Positions 46,601-59,739 are shown, counted from the first letter of the stretch. The stretch: 64,000 nt of DNA from Endozoicomonas sp. 4G (GCF_023822025.1 NZ_CP082909.1:3586001-3650000); one strand, 5' to 3'. Program-made: numbers and translations. Notes: generated by a model from the sequence alone, not told the origin.

Positions 46601-48155
46601 TGGTGACTTGGGCAAACTGCTGCCTGAAGTAGTCATACACTGAGCGCACACGACCGGATAATACCGCCATTGGCGTATCGTCGCCCATTGAGCCTACCGC
46701 TTCCTGTCCATTCTCAGCCAAAGGACGAATCACCTGATCACGCTCTTCAAAAGTGACCGAGAACATTTTCTGATGAACCTTCAGCAGTTCTGAATCCAGT
46801 CGCTCAACCTTGTGATCTTCATTCCTGAACCGGGAACGGATACGATAAGCGTGCTGTTTCAACCACTGTTTGTAAGGCTGTCGAGTCTTCAACTGGTCAT
46901 CAATATCATGGGCCTGAAGCAACTCGCCTGACTCGACATCAATAGCCAGCACTTCACCCGGTCCGACACGACCTTTTGCTACTACATCTTCAGCCTGGTA
47001 ATTGTAAACGCCCACTTCAGAAGCAACGGTCAGATAGCCGTTTTTGGTAATAACCCAGCGGGAAGGTCGCAAACCATTGCGATCCAGTGCACAAACCGCA
47101 CGACGACCGTCGGTAATCACCAGACCGGCAGGACCATCCCAAGGCTCCATGTGCATAGAGTTGTATTCGTAAAATGCCCTGAGACCGGGATCCATGGTAT
47201 CAACATTCTGCCAGGCAGGCGGGACCAGCATCCGGATAGCCCGGTACAGGTCAACACCACCGGTCACCAGAACTTCCAGCATGTTGTCGAGGCTGGATGA
47301 ATCAGACCCGGTTCGGTTGACCAGATGAGAGATCTGGTTCAAATCCGGCAGAAGCTCTGATTTGAATTTGTTTCGACGGGCCTGTGACCAGTTTCTGTTA
47401 CCAGTGATGGTATTAATTTCACCATTATGGGCCAGCAGGCGGAAAGGCTGCGCCAGCTTCCAGCGTGGCATGGTGTTTGTGGAGAAACGCTGATGGAATA
47501 CACAGATCGCAGTTTCAAACCGGGGATCCCCCAGGTCCTGATAAAAGTTAGCCAGATCGACCGGCATCATCAGGCCTTTGTAGGTCACTACCTGGGTAGA
47601 CAGTGAACAGATATAAAAGTCCTGATCCTGCTCAAGCGCCATGTTAGCGAAACGACGAGCCATGTATAAGCGAGCTGAAAACTCTGCCTCATCCAACTCG
47701 CCCTGATGCCCCACAAACACCTGCTCAATAACCGGTAGCTGATCCAAAGCGATAGGGCCGAGACAATCACTGTTGACCGGTACTTTTCGCCAGCCGATCA
47801 CTAACAGGTTTTTCTTTTGCAGCTCAGCTTCGAGGGTTTTTCTGGCATGGTCGGCGATGGCTTTATCCTGGCTGAGGAATAGCATTCCCACCGCATATTG
47901 GGCGGGAAGGTCTCTGGCCAGTTGCTCTTTGACGACAGTGCGAAAGAACGTATCGGGCGTCTGAATTAACAAACCACAACCGTCGCCTGTTTTTCCATCC
48001 GCGGCAATACCACCCCGGTGTGTCATGCAGGTAAGCGCTTCAATAGCGGTGGTCAGAAGGTGGTGACTTTTCTCTCCTTCCCTGTGGGCTATCAGCCCAA
48101 AGCCACAGTTATCCCTGAATTCCCCAGGATTATACAGACCTGCTTTCATAGGCAC
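43692..48155 (-). CDS. gltB: Glutamate synthase, large subunit
   Basis: The 1,487-residue enzyme transfers the glutamine amide to 2-oxoglutarate, giving two glutamates. The N-terminal Ntn amidotransferase has its nucleophile Cys in [15 protein letters not shown], which implies a short propeptide. The central and FMN domains ([32 protein letters not shown]) precede the [3Fe-4S] cysteines in [17 protein letters not shown] and a C-terminal beta-helix ([20 protein letters not shown]). The length is typical. Confidence 0.98.
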   Translation of the reverse strand: MPMKAGLYNPGEFRDNCGFGLIAHREGEKSHHLLTTAIEALTCMTHRGGIAADGKTGDGCGLLIQTPDTFFRTVVKEQLARDLPAQYAVGMLFLSQDKAIADHARKTLEAELQKKNLLVIGWRKVPVNSDCLGPIALDQLPVIEQVFVGHQGELDEAEFSARLYMARRFANMALEQDQDFYICSLSTQVVTYKGLMMPVDLANFYQDLGDPRFETAICVFHQRFSTNTMPRWKLAQPFRLLAHNGEINTITGNRNWSQARRNKFKSELLPDLNQISHLVNRTGSDSSSLDNMLEVLVTGGVDLYRAIRMLVPPAWQNVDTMDPGLRAFYEYNSMHMEPWDGPAGLVITDGRRAVCALDRNGLRPSRWVITKNGYLTVASEVGVYNYQAEDVVAKGRVGPGEVLAIDVESGELLQAHDIDDQLKTRQPYKQWLKQHAYRIRSRFRNEDHKVERLDSELLKVHQKMFSVTFEERDQVIRPLAENGQEAVGSMGDDTPMAVLSGRVRSVYDYFRQQFAQVTNPPIDPLREAIVMSLETCLGREKNVFEETPEHARRVVLKSPVLSTTKFLNLINAHHQQDELNVVCIDINYRPEEGLKAAIERICNEAEQAVRDGKALIHLSDRAIKEHKLPVHAAMATGAVHHRLIDTGLRSDANILVETATARDSHQFAVLLGFGATAIYPYLSYEIIHDQIRSGEILADPLDAYKAYRKGIDKGLLKILSKMGISTIASYRAAQLFEAIGLSSEVIDLCFKGVQSRIEGAGFTALQQDQQWLSDTAWKQRKPIQQGGLLKYVHDSEYHAFNPDIVQQLQKAVASGDYEEFRRYSRLVNERPVTTLRDLMGLKAADKALAIDEIEPVTDILKRFDSAAMSLGALSPEAHEALAEAMNRLGGRSNSGEGGEDEARFGTDRVSKIKQIASGRFGVTPHYLVNADVLQIKVAQGAKPGEGGQLPGGKVNKLIARLRYSVPGVTLISPPPHHDIYSIEDLAQLIFDLKQVNPDALVSVKLVSEPGVGTIAAGVAKAYADLITISGYDGGTAASPLTSIRYAGSPWELGLTEAHQALRANDLRGKVRLQTDGGIKTGLDVVKAAILGAESYGFGTTPMVAMGCKYLRICHLNNCATGVATQDQHLRENHFIGTVEMIMNFFTFVAEEVREWLSVLGAKSLEDVIGRTELLELLPGNTDKQKGLDLTPLVRNDLIPEDKPHTCQVKRNPSYDKGALAEVMVKACLPAIESGKGGEFEFTVGNCDRSIGARLSGEIAKRHGNQGMADSPLRLSLKGTAGQSFGVWNAGGLDMYLEGDANDYVGKGMTGGNLIIRPPKGSAFHSNEASIIGNTSLYGATGGRLLAAGCAGERLGVRNSGATAIVEGAGDHCCEYMTGGLVVVLGETGHNFGAGMTGGFAYVLDLKRNFVDHYNHELVDIHRIDTESMEDYQSHLMGLLDDYVKETGSEWGRELREEFYDYRGRFWLVKPKAASLDSLLASTRGRPE

Positions 48156-48373
48156 TCTCTCGTCATCACTTATTATTAACTTTCAAACTTCTGTCACTCC
48201 GGAACCCACACCGTCGCTGCCCCTGAACTCCGACGGCTTTAAACGCTTCCCTGTAAGCAAGAAAAAGAATATTAATTCGTTTTTATGGTTTTAAATTCAA
48301 ATAAGGGGCTGACCATTTTACACAGCCACCCCCTTGATCACAAATGCATGAAAAGAACAATAAGCAGTAAACT

Positions 48374-49480
48374 CTACACTTTACACGTCTCCAGAAGCAT
48401 CTCATCCAGCACGCCCCGGTCAAAACTATCCGTCACAACCGCCTTACCGATCTGCTCTAACAGTACCAGCCTCAGCTTGCCATCCAGCACTTTTTTATCA
48501 ACGGACATCAGCTCAATAAACCGATCAGGTGACATACCTTCAGGAGGCTCTACCGGCAGATTGGCGGCTTTGAGTATAGCCACAATCCCCTGCACTTCTG
48601 CTCTGGCAATGTATCCCAATCGACAAGACAGTTCAGCCGCCATCACCATACCGGCAGCGACGGCCTCACCGTGCAGCCACTCACTGTAGCCCGTGTGGGT
48701 TTCAATAGCATGACCGAAGGTATGGCCCAAATTCAAAATAGCCCTGAGACCGGACTCTTTTTCATCTTCTGCCACGACCCTGGCTTTGTCAGAGCACGAA
48801 CGATGGATGGCATAAGTCAGTGCCTCCTGATCCCTCGCCATTATTCGCTCAATATTGGCCTGCAACCACTGATAGAAGGATTCGTCACAAATCAGGCCGT
48901 ATTTGATCACCTCGGCAACGCCAGCAGAAAACTCCCGATCGGGGAGGGTATTCAAAGAGTCGGTATCAATCAGCACCACATTGGGTTGATGAAACGCACC
49001 GATCATATTCTTGCCCAGCGGATGATTGACGCCGGTTTTCCCGCCAACGGAAGAATCGACCTGAGACAATAGCGTGGTTGGAATCTGAATAAAATCGACA
49101 CCACGCTGATAGGATGCCGCAGCAAAGCCGGTTATATCACCGACCACACCACCACCCAGGGCAATCAATGTGGTTTTACGGGTATGGCGGGCTTTGAGCA
49201 GACCATCAAACACGGTTTCAAGCGTGGCCAGGTTTTTAAATGCTTCGCCATCAGGAAGAATGATCTCCATCACATCAAAGCCATCCAGCAGGCTGCGCAC
49301 CCTTGCCAAATAGCAGGGAGCCACCGTTGTGTTGGTGACAATGGCCACCTGTTGCCCCTTGATGTAAGGCTTGAGCAACCCGGGTCTGGAAGCACCCGCA
49401 TAAAGGCCTGAACCAATAAAGATGGGGTAGCTTCTGTCACCCAGATCTACGTTCAGTTCAAGGATCTGCGACTCCTGCAT
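48374..49480 (-). CDS. aroB: 3-dehydroquinate synthase
   Basis: The NAD- and metal-dependent enzyme forms 3-dehydroquinate, the second shikimate-pathway step. The 368-residue protein has [60 protein letters not shown] and [20 protein letters not shown] with the metal His residues. The start [14 protein letters not shown] at 49480 matches the family. It follows aroK after 37 bases, giving an aroKB unit. Confidence 0.97.
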   Translation of the reverse strand: MQESQILELNVDLGDRSYPIFIGSGLYAGASRPGLLKPYIKGQQVAIVTNTTVAPCYLARVRSLLDGFDVMEIILPDGEAFKNLATLETVFDGLLKARHTRKTTLIALGGGVVGDITGFAAASYQRGVDFIQIPTTLLSQVDSSVGGKTGVNHPLGKNMIGAFHQPNVVLIDTDSLNTLPDREFSAGVAEVIKYGLICDESFYQWLQANIERIMARDQEALTYAIHRSCSDKARVVAEDEKESGLRAILNLGHTFGHAIETHTGYSEWLHGEAVAAGMVMAAELSCRLGYIARAEVQGIVAILKAANLPVEPPEGMSPDRFIELMSVDKKVLDGKLRLVLLEQIGKAVVTDSFDRGVLDEMLLETCKV

Positions 49481-49517
49481 CAAACGTCTCTCTCTACTTC
49501 TTTTGTGGCAATTTGTT

Positions 49518-50036
49518 TTATGGCAATTTGCCAACAATTCGGACGATTTCGTTAATCAGTGCTTTGGGTGACAGCGACTCGGTATCCAGCTCGATATCGG
49601 CAATACTGGAATACAATGGCGCTCTGTCAGTCAACAGTTGTGTCAGCACTTCCTTACGATCGGCCCTTTGCAACAGGGGTCTTTTCTTGTCTTTCTCAGT
49701 TCTGGCCAGCTGTGCTGCCACGGATGCCTTGAGAAAAACAACCACCCCGTTCGTACCCAGCTGCTGGCGATTTTCCAGCCGGGTCACGGCTCCACCTCCG
49801 GTGGCCAGCACGATCCCCTTTTTGGAGCAGAGATCCTGTATTACCTGTATTTCCCGTTGCCGAAAGCCCTCTTCGCCCTCAACATCAAAAATCCAGGGAA
49901 TGCCAGCACCACTGCGTGCCTCCACCTCATGGTCAGAATCGAAAAATGGCAGCCCCAGCTCTTTGGCCAGCATCCGCCCGATGGTACTCTTACCAGCCCC
50001 CATTGGGCCTATCAAATATATATTTCTTAATGGCAT
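49518..50036 (-). CDS. aroK: Shikimate kinase
   Basis: The 172-residue P-loop kinase phosphorylates shikimate. The start [20 protein letters not shown] holds the Walker A loop, followed by [20 protein letters not shown] and [15 protein letters not shown] chose the ATG at 50036; upstream in-frame sequence is not conserved in the family. The hairpin at 50108-50137 separates it from the pil operon, so aroKB probably has its own promoter in 50037-50107. Confidence 0.97.
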   Translation of the reverse strand: MPLRNIYLIGPMGAGKSTIGRMLAKELGLPFFDSDHEVEARSGAGIPWIFDVEGEEGFRQREIQVIQDLCSKKGIVLATGGGAVTRLENRQQLGTNGVVVFLKASVAAQLARTEKDKKRPLLQRADRKEVLTQLLTDRAPLYSSIADIELDTESLSPKALINEIVRIVGKLP

Positions 50037-50107
50037 TGTCTTTGCTTGCCTGACTTCCTGCCTGCGTGTGGAGCTGAGCCTAGCGCATCCTGAGTCATGC
50101 TGACAAC

Positions 50108-50137
50108 AAAAAACGGGAGCTTTCACTCCCGTTTTTT
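50108..50137. terminator. Rho-independent terminator after pilQ
   Basis: A strong hairpin (AAAAAACGGGAG, loop CTTTCA, CTCCCGTTTTTT) with A and T runs on both sides works on either strand. It sits between pilQ and aroK, both on the minus strand, and ends the pilMNOPQ transcript. Confidence 0.85.
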
Positions 50138-50252
50138 GTTAAATGAATAAAACCTTGATTCAAAACAAGATTACCCTATCAGTGCGGATCCATTGCAGGG
50201 CATTTTTTCGGGAAGCGATCCCGGAAGGCCTGAACCTTCCGGGGTGGAGAAA

Positions 50253-52334
50253 TTAACGGAGGGTAATATTATCGTTGATGACCCGGGGGGTGATAAAAAT
50301 CATCAGCTCAGTTTTGCTATCTGATTTGGTATCTTTTCTAAAAAGTCGACCTACGTAAGGAATATCACCCAATACAGGTACTTTAACCGTGCCTTTTTGC
50401 TTCTCCTGAGTGAAGACTCCGCCCAGAACAACCGTTTCACCATCCCTGACCAGCACCTGAGTATTCACTTCATTCTTATTAATGGTTGGCACGCCATTGG
50501 GCGCATCAGCCCCCTGAGAGTCATTGGTAACCGTTACATCCATGATAATACTGCCTTCAGGCGTGATCTGTGGAGTGACCTCAAGAGACAACACCGCATC
50601 CTTGAAAGCCACAGAAGTGGCACCGCTGGATGTTTTCTCTTCGTACGGGATTTCCTTACCGGACTTGATCACCGCTTTCGTTTTGTCGGCAGTAATCACT
50701 TTTGGCTGAGAAACCGTTTCACCACCCCCGTCAGATAAAATAGCGGATAACTCAAGGTTCAAAATAGTACTGTTAGTAGCAAAGCCAATGGCCAGAGTAG
50801 CGGCATTAGTGCCGGTTACACCAAAATCTATAAATGGGTTGTTACCCACTCCGGCTGAAGGTGTGCCTCCTTCATTCCCTGCGGTAGTACCACCGCCGCC
50901 AATACCGATAGACCGATTCGAGTCATTGGATGCCAGATCAGTTGCGCCGCTCCACTTCACCCCCAGGTCCCGGGTAAAGTCAGAGTTCATATTGACAATA
51001 CGCGCCTCAATCATCACCTGCCTGACCGGGATATCAAGACGCTGTATCAGGGCACGCAGTTCATCCAGTTTTTCCTGGGTGTCCTTAACCAGGAGGCTGT
51101 TGGTACGGGCCACGACCTGAACCGAACCCCGCTCGGTCAGCAGGCTGGTTTCTTCACCCGCTCCGGCAAGCACCTCCGCTATCTCTTCGGCATCAGCATA
51201 ATTGATCTGAATCAGATCCGTGTAAACTGGTGCCAGCTCACGAATCTGTTTGTCATTCTCCAGCTGCTGACGTTCTCTGGCAGCAATTTCATCGGCTGGT
51301 GCCACCGTCAGAACATTGCCTTCAAGGCGCTTGTCCAGACCTTTTGATTTAAGAACAATATCCAAAGCCTGATCCCAGGGAACATTCTGCAGGCGCAGGG
51401 TTACGTTACCGCTGACGGTATCGGAAGCGACCAGGTTCAGATCAGTAAAGTCAGCAATCAACTGAAGCACCGCGCGCACTTCGATATCCTGAAAGTTCAG
51501 GGAGAGTTTGTCCCCCTTGTAGGACAAACCTTTGCGGTCACGACCAAAGTCTTTATCGGATACCGGCTTAACACTAACCGTTAACGTGTTATCCGTCTGA
51601 TAAGCCAGGTGGCTGAACTCACCCTCGGGCTCAATAATCACCACCCCATTGCCATCTTCGACCCTGGCATCGATGAATTTTACCGGGGTAGCAAAATCCA
51701 TGACATCCAGACGGTTACGTAACCGACCTGGCAGCACATTCCCCTGAAACTCCAGTCGAATGCGACCGCCCTGCTCATTAATATCCATTGGAATGTTAGG
51801 GTTTGCCAGCGTAATGACCACATTACCCTCACCTTCTTCCCCCCTGTGGAAATCAATATGGGTAATGCCCCGACTGGCAGGATCCGCCAGAGGGGCACCA
51901 GAAAGAGCAACGGTTGGCAGCACTGAACGGGGGTTGGAGCCTTCTGCTCCGACATAAACATAAAGCACATTACCATCGGTTTTGGTGGTAAAGCTGGCGG
52001 TTGTTTTCAGATTAATAACGAGTCGGGTTCTGCCTCCGGCCTCAAGTACTGTGACACTCTGGGCGTTCTGAAATCCCACTTCGTTGTATTTGGGCAGATC
52101 ACTGCGAGTAAATGGCAGATCCAAAGAAATCCTGGGAGGCTGTTCTATGCTGTAGCCCCTGGCTTCAGGTGCAGGACCATCGAACATCAGACGCAGCTCT
52201 ACAATATCACCCGGCAGGGTACCAGCGTCCATTTTTTTGAGCGTCACACCCCATACAGAAAGCGGCAACCACGCCAACACCGTATACAACAGCACTCGGA
52301 CTGTGCTGGCTTTCAACACGGGCTTATTCTTCAT
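50253..52334 (-). CDS. pilQ: Type IV pilus secretin PilQ
   Basis: PilQ forms the outer-membrane channel through which the pilus exits. The 693-residue protein has a signal peptide (about 1-29), AMIN domains in the N-terminal part (about 30-260), an STN/N0 domain (LSLNFQDIEVRAVLQLIADF), an N1 domain, and the secretin domain. The secretin domain carries VRQVMIEARIVNMNSDF and ends VPVLGDIPYVGRLFRKDT. A Gly/Ser-rich insertion (GIGGGGTTAGNEGGTPSAG) lies in the secretin domain. It is last in the pilMNOPQ operon. Confidence 0.97.
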   Translation of the reverse strand: MKNKPVLKASTVRVLLYTVLAWLPLSVWGVTLKKMDAGTLPGDIVELRLMFDGPAPEARGYSIEQPPRISLDLPFTRSDLPKYNEVGFQNAQSVTVLEAGGRTRLVINLKTTASFTTKTDGNVLYVYVGAEGSNPRSVLPTVALSGAPLADPASRGITHIDFHRGEEGEGNVVITLANPNIPMDINEQGGRIRLEFQGNVLPGRLRNRLDVMDFATPVKFIDARVEDGNGVVIIEPEGEFSHLAYQTDNTLTVSVKPVSDKDFGRDRKGLSYKGDKLSLNFQDIEVRAVLQLIADFTDLNLVASDTVSGNVTLRLQNVPWDQALDIVLKSKGLDKRLEGNVLTVAPADEIAARERQQLENDKQIRELAPVYTDLIQINYADAEEIAEVLAGAGEETSLLTERGSVQVVARTNSLLVKDTQEKLDELRALIQRLDIPVRQVMIEARIVNMNSDFTRDLGVKWSGATDLASNDSNRSIGIGGGGTTAGNEGGTPSAGVGNNPFIDFGVTGTNAATLAIGFATNSTILNLELSAILSDGGGETVSQPKVITADKTKAVIKSGKEIPYEEKTSSGATSVAFKDAVLSLEVTPQITPEGSIIMDVTVTNDSQGADAPNGVPTINKNEVNTQVLVRDGETVVLGGVFTQEKQKGTVKVPVLGDIPYVGRLFRKDTKSDSKTELMIFITPRVINDNITLR

Positions 52335-52449
52335 CTATTGAACCCACTTAGCACTTTAGAATTGTTGTTCTAATCGGCATGACATCAGAAAAATTCAGTT
52401 TTCTGAAGATTCAATCGGTGAGGGAGGTATGGCAAAGCGGGGTTGGCGA

Positions 52450-52977
52450 TCAGGGCTGACCAAGATCCAGTCTCAGGCTTCTGGGTCTTTCAATCCAGAG
52501 ATTAGAACCCGCAGGCACAATCTCGACAATTCTTAATTCACTGTCATCAATGTACGTGATTCGACCGTGGTTTTTACCCAGATAATCACCCACCCTGACC
52601 CGGTGAATGCCATCATCACCACGAACCAGACCCCAAAGGCCATCATCGTTACTGATAGAGCCCACCAGGGCAAAGGTTTCAATATCGAACTGCTCCAGAT
52701 ATTGCCTGGTTCGGCGGTTGTCAGGCTTGACATTACTGTTGAGACTCCGATCAGAGACCTTCAGCTTGATCGGCGGCTCAAAGGGACTTCTTAAACCAGA
52801 AGCCCTGTAAGTAAATGCCTCGTAAGGAGTAAAAGTAGGCAAGGGTTCAACGGTTCCGGAAGGCTTGGCCTTCATCTCAGCCATGTACTGGTCAAGATCA
52901 CTGAAGCCAGTGTTTCCGGAACACCCTGCCAATAAAAACCCCAAACAAACCACCAGAAGTCTTGGTAAATACTTCAT
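52450..52977 (-). CDS. pilP: Type IV pilus assembly lipoprotein PilP
   Basis: The 175-residue inner-membrane lipoprotein has its lipobox at LLAGCSG (Cys about 19). A Pro-rich linker follows, with a C-terminal HR-like beta domain (FALVGSISNDDGLWGLVRGD, VRVGDYLGKNHGRITYIDD) that contacts PilQ. Its ATG overlaps the pilO stop (TAATG), indicating coupled translation. Confidence 0.95.
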   Translation of the reverse strand: MKYLPRLLVVCLGFLLAGCSGNTGFSDLDQYMAEMKAKPSGTVEPLPTFTPYEAFTYRASGLRSPFEPPIKLKVSDRSLNSNVKPDNRRTRQYLEQFDIETFALVGSISNDDGLWGLVRGDDGIHRVRVGDYLGKNHGRITYIDDSELRIVEIVPAGSNLWIERPRSLRLDLGQP

Positions 52978-53591
52978 TACTGAGACTCCTTGTCGTTGTA
53001 GCGATAGGTTCTGGCCAGAATCTCCATTTTCAGAATCTGCCCATTTTTTTCCGGAGTGATAGAAAAGTCATGAAGCGTCACAATTCGAGGCAAACTGGCG
53101 ACACCACTGACAAAATTGCCAATATCGTGATAACTGCCACTGACTGAGATACTGATGGGGAGCTCAATATAAAATTCCGTGGCTTTCTCTGGCTCCAGTT
53201 TGATGGTCTCAAACGCCAAACCGGCACCACGACCAGTGAAAGTAATATCTTCCAATAAGCCCGGCACTTCGGTATCACTCGGCAACTGTTTTACCAGAGC
53301 ACCAAAGGAAGCCTCCATTTCTTGCATCTGAACCCGGTAAGCATCCAGGTTCGCAGCCTGGAAAGCCTTGACCCTGAACTGGTCCTTTAACTCTCTCTCT
53401 TTTGCAATAACCGTGTCGTAAGTGTCCTGGAGCGGACTCAAGTGCATTTGATAACCCAGAAACAGCACCAACCCGAAAGTCAGCACACAGGCAATAACCC
53501 TGACCGGTAAGGGCCAGCCACCGATATTTTCCAGATCCAGTTCTGCCAGATCCAGTTCATTCAATTTTTTTAGCGAATCGGCGAAACTCAT
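52977..53591 (-). CDS. pilO: Type IV pilus assembly protein PilO
   Basis: The 204-residue protein has one transmembrane helix (about 30-50, VRVIACVLTFGLVLFLGY), a periplasmic coiled coil (about 58-98) and a ferredoxin-like C-terminal domain (IELPISISVSGSYHDIGNFV). It forms heterodimers with PilN that link PilM to PilP. Start and stop overlap the neighbouring pilN and pilP genes by a few bases. Confidence 0.95.
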   Translation of the reverse strand: MSFADSLKKLNELDLAELDLENIGGWPLPVRVIACVLTFGLVLFLGYQMHLSPLQDTYDTVIAKERELKDQFRVKAFQAANLDAYRVQMQEMEASFGALVKQLPSDTEVPGLLEDITFTGRGAGLAFETIKLEPEKATEFYIELPISISVSGSYHDIGNFVSGVASLPRIVTLHDFSITPEKNGQILKMEILARTYRYNDKESQ

Positions 53592-54153
53592 GATTCGTCT
53601 CCCCCTTCTTTTTCAGGCGATGTTCGAATCACAGTCAGATCAAATTCATTCATCCGGTTACCGCCAAGGGTTACTTTGCGCACAGCCGTCAGATTGGGAT
53701 CGGAAAACCACTCAGAGGCATCAAAATTACGCATCAGGCTGGAAATACGATTATTCGACTCCGCTACGCCCACCAGTTTTAAAGTATCTCCCTGGTACTG
53801 GAGGCTCTTGAAATGAACGCCATCAGGAATCAGTCGAGCCAGCTGATCAAAGACCCGGACAATAATAGGGCGGTTACCCTGTAAACTCTGGATAACCTCC
53901 ATACGCTCCAGAAGCTGGGCTCGCTTCTCTCTGAGCCCCTTGATCTCAGCAATACTTTTGTCGAGCTGGATAATTTTATTCTGAAGGTACTGATTCCTGT
54001 TCTGCTGCTCGCTGATGACATTGCCTGTGTAGAGGTCGGCCATGAATATCACGCTGCCAGCGGCCAGAATGGTCATCATCCAAACTGCGAAAAAGCGTTT
54101 CTTGCGTTCTTCACGTAGTTGCTCACGCCAGGGGAGAAGGTTGATTCTTGCCA

Positions 54154-54154
<1 letters not shown>
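53588..54154 (-). CDS. pilN: Type IV pilus assembly protein PilN
   Basis: The 188-residue protein begins MARINLLPWREQLREERKKR. INLLPWR is the conserved cytoplasmic motif that binds PilM. A transmembrane helix (about 24-42), a coiled coil (46-75) and a PilO-like periplasmic domain follow. It is coupled to both pilM and pilO by overlapping stop and start codons. Confidence 0.96.
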
Positions 54155-55734
<1,580 letters not shown>

Positions 55735-58194
55735 ATGTATCGATCGGTAAAGTTTTTAAAATTTCTGCTCTGGAGCGGGCTGGCAGCCGCCAGTGGCATC
55801 ACTCTTATAGCAGCCAGCGCCTACCTCTACCTGAGCCCTTCACTGCCTTCAGTTGAGACACTGCGTGACACTCACTTGCAGACACCGCTGCGCGTCTTCT
55901 CAAAGGACGAAAAACTGATCGCAGAGTTTGGGGAAAAGCGCCGAACGCCCATCCACTTTGACAATGCCCCCGGGCTGCTGATTAAAGCCTTCATGGCCGC
56001 CGAAGATGACCGCTTCTACCACCACCCCGGTGTCGATATCATGGGTCTGATGCGAGCTGCCTTACAACTGGCTTCCACCGGTAGAATCCAGTCAGGAGGC
56101 AGTACCATCACCATGCAGGTGGCAAAGAACTTCTTCCTGAGTCACGAACGGGTCTTCTCCAGAAAGTTCAACGAGATTCTGTTGGCTTTACAGATCGAAC
56201 AGGAACTGACCAAAGACGAAATTTTTGAGCTCTATCTCAATAAAATTTATCTGGGTAACCGTGCCTACGGAGTAGAGGCTGCCGCACAGGTTTACTACGG
56301 TAAATCCATCAACGAACTTAACCTGGCTCAATGGGCTATGATCGCCGGTTTACCCAAAGCCCCTTCCCGTTATAACCCAATCAATGACCCTAAACGGGCA
56401 CTGATTCGCAGAGACTGGATTCTTGGCAGAATGTACGACCTGGGTTACATCAACCAGGCTGATTATAAAGAGGCCGTCCATGCCCCGATAACCGCCAGTT
56501 ACCATGGCCCCCAGATCGAAATGCAGGCTCCCTACATTGCCGAGATGGTTCGTCAGGAAATGATCGAGAGATTTGGGCCAGAAACCTACACCGAAGGCTT
56601 CAAGGTTTACACCACGGTTGACAGCGTCTTACAAACGGCCGCTAACGATGCCATAGCCCAAGGTCTTTTCGAATATACCGAAAGACATGGATACCGGGGC
56701 CCCGTTACCAACCTGGGCGAGGACGAAAAAGAAGAAGAGACAACGACTCTCTGGACAAAGACCCTGGAGGAAACCGATTCTACCGGCACCCTCGAACCTG
56801 CTGTCGTCACCGCCGTAGAAGAGCAATCGGTGACGATCCTGATGAAAGAGGACCAGATCAGTCACATTGACTGGGACAATCTCAAGTGGGCAAAACCCTA
56901 TATCAATGTGAATGCCTTTGGCTACAACCCGGAGCAGGCATCTGACATTCTCAAGCCCGGTGACCTGATCTGGGTAAGAAAAATGCCTGATGGCCGCTTC
57001 CGTCTGAGTCAGGAACCTCTGGCGCAATCTTCCCTGGTTTCCATGAATCCGGAAAATGGCGCCATTCTCGCGCTGGTTGGTGGCTTCAACTTCTACGACA
57101 GCATGTACAACCGTGCCACCCAGTCCATCCGCCAGGCGGGTTCAGCTTTCAAACCTTTTATCTACCTGGCCGCCCTGAATGATGGCATGAGCGCCGCGAC
57201 CATCATCAATGATGCGCCCATCGTGTTTGCAGATGAAGGACTCGAAGGGATCTGGCGCCCGAATAATGACAATATGAAGTTCAACGGCCCAACGCGACTC
57301 AGGGAAGGTCTCTATCGTTCAAGAAACCTGGTCTCAATTCGTGTGCTCAGGGAGATTGGTATCAACCCGACCGTGGACTTCCTGACGAAGCTGGGACTGC
57401 CTGAAGACACTCTGGCCCGAAATCTCTCTCTGGCCCTGGGCAATGTTTCCATGACACCGCTGGAATTGACCACAGGTTATGCGACGATTGCCAACGGCGG
57501 TTACAAGGTCATGCCCTACCTGATTCAGAGAGTCGATGTTATGGATGACATCGTATACGAGGCCAACCCGGCAACGGTCTGCCGGGACTGCCGGAAAGAA
57601 AAGGCTCCTGAAGAAGGGTTCGTCTCAGAACAAGTCTCTGAAACCTCGTCGGTACCTCTGGCAGAAGACAAAGCCCTGGTTTCTGCTGACATCCTCAATA
57701 AAGCTGAGCCCGTTATGGACAGCCGGGTCAACTACATCCTCAATGATATGATGCGCGATGTTATCCAGAAAGGCACGGGTAAAAGAGCAAGAGCCCTTGA
57801 ACGTCATGATATTGGTGGTAAAACAGGCACCACCAATGACAGCAAGGACGCCTGGTTTATCGGGTTTAATCCTGATGTTCTGACCAGTGTCTGGATTGGC
57901 ATGGATGACAACACTACCCTGGGACGCTGGGAGTTTGGCGCTAACGCGGCTCTGCCCATCTGGCTCAGTTATATGAAAACCGCTCTGGCAGACCTGCCAG
58001 AAAGACATCTGCCCCAACCCACAGGCATTGAAACGGCTCGAATTGATCCAAAGACAGGGCAACTGGCAACGCAGGGTGACCCTGAGGCTATTTTCGAACT
58101 GTTCAGGAAAGAAAACACACCCAAAAGTGTCAGTGAAGGAACCCCTCCCTCGTTGGAAGAAAGTGACTCACTGAAACCAGAGGATTTGTTCTAA
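55735..58194 (+). CDS. mrcA: Penicillin-binding protein 1A
   Basis: The bifunctional class A PBP (ponA) polymerises and cross-links peptidoglycan. The 819-residue protein has an N-terminal membrane anchor (about 8-32). The glycosyltransferase domain carries AAEDDRFYHHPGVD and GGSTITMQVAKNFFL. An OB-like insert is rich in acidic residues (EDEKEEETT). The transpeptidase has SXXK as SAFKPF, SXN as SRN and KTG as GGKTGTTNDSKDAWF. The Pro/Ser-rich C-terminal tail is dispensable in homologues. Confidence 0.97.
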   Translation: MYRSVKFLKFLLWSGLAAASGITLIAASAYLYLSPSLPSVETLRDTHLQTPLRVFSKDEKLIAEFGEKRRTPIHFDNAPGLLIKAFMAAEDDRFYHHPGVDIMGLMRAALQLASTGRIQSGGSTITMQVAKNFFLSHERVFSRKFNEILLALQIEQELTKDEIFELYLNKIYLGNRAYGVEAAAQVYYGKSINELNLAQWAMIAGLPKAPSRYNPINDPKRALIRRDWILGRMYDLGYINQADYKEAVHAPITASYHGPQIEMQAPYIAEMVRQEMIERFGPETYTEGFKVYTTVDSVLQTAANDAIAQGLFEYTERHGYRGPVTNLGEDEKEEETTTLWTKTLEETDSTGTLEPAVVTAVEEQSVTILMKEDQISHIDWDNLKWAKPYINVNAFGYNPEQASDILKPGDLIWVRKMPDGRFRLSQEPLAQSSLVSMNPENGAILALVGGFNFYDSMYNRATQSIRQAGSAFKPFIYLAALNDGMSAATIINDAPIVFADEGLEGIWRPNNDNMKFNGPTRLREGLYRSRNLVSIRVLREIGINPTVDFLTKLGLPEDTLARNLSLALGNVSMTPLELTTGYATIANGGYKVMPYLIQRVDVMDDIVYEANPATVCRDCRKEKAPEEGFVSEQVSETSSVPLAEDKALVSADILNKAEPVMDSRVNYILNDMMRDVIQKGTGKRARALERHDIGGKTGTTNDSKDAWFIGFNPDVLTSVWIGMDDNTTLGRWEFGANAALPIWLSYMKTALADLPERHLPQPTGIETARIDPKTGQLATQGDPEAIFELFRKENTPKSVSEGTPPSLEESDSLKPEDLF

Positions 58195-58228
58195 AATCCG
58201 AGCGCATCTTGAATGACTTCACCCCAAA

Positions 58229-58264
58229 AAAAACCGGCTCTGAAATCAGAGCCGGTTTTTTTCT
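58229..58264. terminator. Bidirectional terminator between ponA and maeB
   Basis: ACCGGCTCTGA and TCAGAGCCGGT form a perfect GC-rich hairpin flanked by A8 on the left and T8 on the right. It serves the convergent ponA and maeB transcripts. Confidence 0.93.
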
Positions 58265-58282
58265 AACCACTGAATCGCAGGT

Positions 58283-59533
58283 TTAAATATCGTCCAGAGA
58301 CTTCAGAGGATAATGGGCAGGATAAGGCTGGCGAGCGACGCCAGAATCCACAGCCGCTTTTGCCACTGCGGCAGAGACAGAGCCCAACAAACGAGGATCA
58401 GTGGGCTTGGGTATGATGTATTGCGAACCAAAGCTCAGCTCAGCACCTTCATAAGCATCAATTACCTCCTGAACCACCTCTTCCTTCGCCAGTTCACGAA
58501 TAGCATGAACCGCAGCCACTTTCATCTCTTCATTAATACGGCTGGCACGAACATCCAGGGCGCCACGGAAGATGAAGGGAAAACCAAGTACGTTATTCAC
58601 CTGGTTTGGATAGTCAGACCGACCGGTTGCCATGATGACGTCAGAGCGTACTTCCCTGGCCAGCTCCGGACGAATTTCCGGGTCGGGATTGGCACAGGCA
58701 AAGACAATAGGATTACTGGCCATTTTTGCCAGCTGTTGCGGAGTCAGCAGATTTGGGCCAGACAGCCCCAAGAACGCATCAGCGCCATCAATGGCGTCAT
58801 CCAGGGTACGGCAATCGGTCTCAACTGCGAACAGAGCCTTGTACTGGTTGAGGTCATCACGTTCTGTGTGAATAACTCCTTTACTGTCCAGCATAAAAAT
58901 ATTGGCTGGATCCATACCACAGCTGATCAGCAACTTGACGCAGGAGATGGCCGCAGAACCGGCACCGAGACAAACCAGACGGGCTTCTTCGATCTTCTTG
59001 CCAGCAATCTCAAGGGCGTTCAACATACCTGCTGCTGTGACAATGGCAGTACCGTGCTGATCATCGTGGAAGACAGGAATATCACACTCTTCTATCAGGC
59101 GACGTTCGATTTCAAAACACTCCGGTGCCTTGATGTCCTCAAGGTTAATACCACCAAAGCTACAGGCCACCCGCTTCACGGTGTTAATGAAATCCTGAGG
59201 GCTTTCGCAGTCCACTTCCAGATCAATGGAGTCGACTCCAGCGAAACGTTTGAACAGCAGCGCCTTGCCTTCCATCACAGGCTTACTGGCAAGCGCGCCA
59301 AGATTACCCAGACCAAGAATGGCAGTACCGTTACTGATCACTGCAACCAGATTACCTTTCATGGTGTATTTGTAGGCATTTTCAGGGTCAGCGGCGATTT
59401 CACGCACGGGCTCGGCAACGCCCGGGCTATAGGCCAGAGACAGATCTTTGGCGGTCTCCGCTGGCTTGGTCAGTTCAATCGAGATCTTTCCGGGTTTAGG
59501 CAGGGCATGGTAATCCAGAGCAGCTTGCTTCAT
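58283..59533 (-). CDS. maeB: Malic enzyme, short form
   Basis: The enzyme oxidatively decarboxylates malate to pyruvate with NAD(P). The 416-residue protein has the malic N-domain ([37 protein letters not shown]), metal-site [11 protein letters not shown] and the NAD(P) site [19 protein letters not shown]. It lacks the C-terminal phosphotransacetylase domain of E. coli MaeB, so it is the short form found in Pseudomonas. The cofactor preference is not resolved. The position between ponA and rpmE is conserved. Confidence 0.93.
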   Translation of the reverse strand: MKQAALDYHALPKPGKISIELTKPAETAKDLSLAYSPGVAEPVREIAADPENAYKYTMKGNLVAVISNGTAILGLGNLGALASKPVMEGKALLFKRFAGVDSIDLEVDCESPQDFINTVKRVACSFGGINLEDIKAPECFEIERRLIEECDIPVFHDDQHGTAIVTAAGMLNALEIAGKKIEEARLVCLGAGSAAISCVKLLISCGMDPANIFMLDSKGVIHTERDDLNQYKALFAVETDCRTLDDAIDGADAFLGLSGPNLLTPQQLAKMASNPIVFACANPDPEIRPELAREVRSDVIMATGRSDYPNQVNNVLGFPFIFRGALDVRASRINEEMKVAAVHAIRELAKEEVVQEVIDAYEGAELSFGSQYIIPKPTDPRLLGSVSAAVAKAAVDSGVARQPYPAHYPLKSLDDI

Positions 59534-59739
59534 ATCCTTGTACTTTCATCCTAATGAAAACATGAGAGGAAACGTGCAGAATATCGGATCACTGTTTATC
59601 GAACAAGGAGCCGGTCGGCCAGAAAAGTATATCTACAGACCGGTAACCTGAATTAATGCACTGTAACGAAACAGCTATAGCGCAAGCAAAACATTTTGTG
59701 GCAGCCATCACTAGGAGCTAAGCTCTGATATCCGCTCCC

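Noticed and set aside
58313-59554. 413-codon open frame on the plus strand opposite maeB
   Set aside because: It is the mirror of a well-conserved malic enzyme gene, lacks any recognisable motif, and long antisense frames are common opposite GC-moderate conserved genes.
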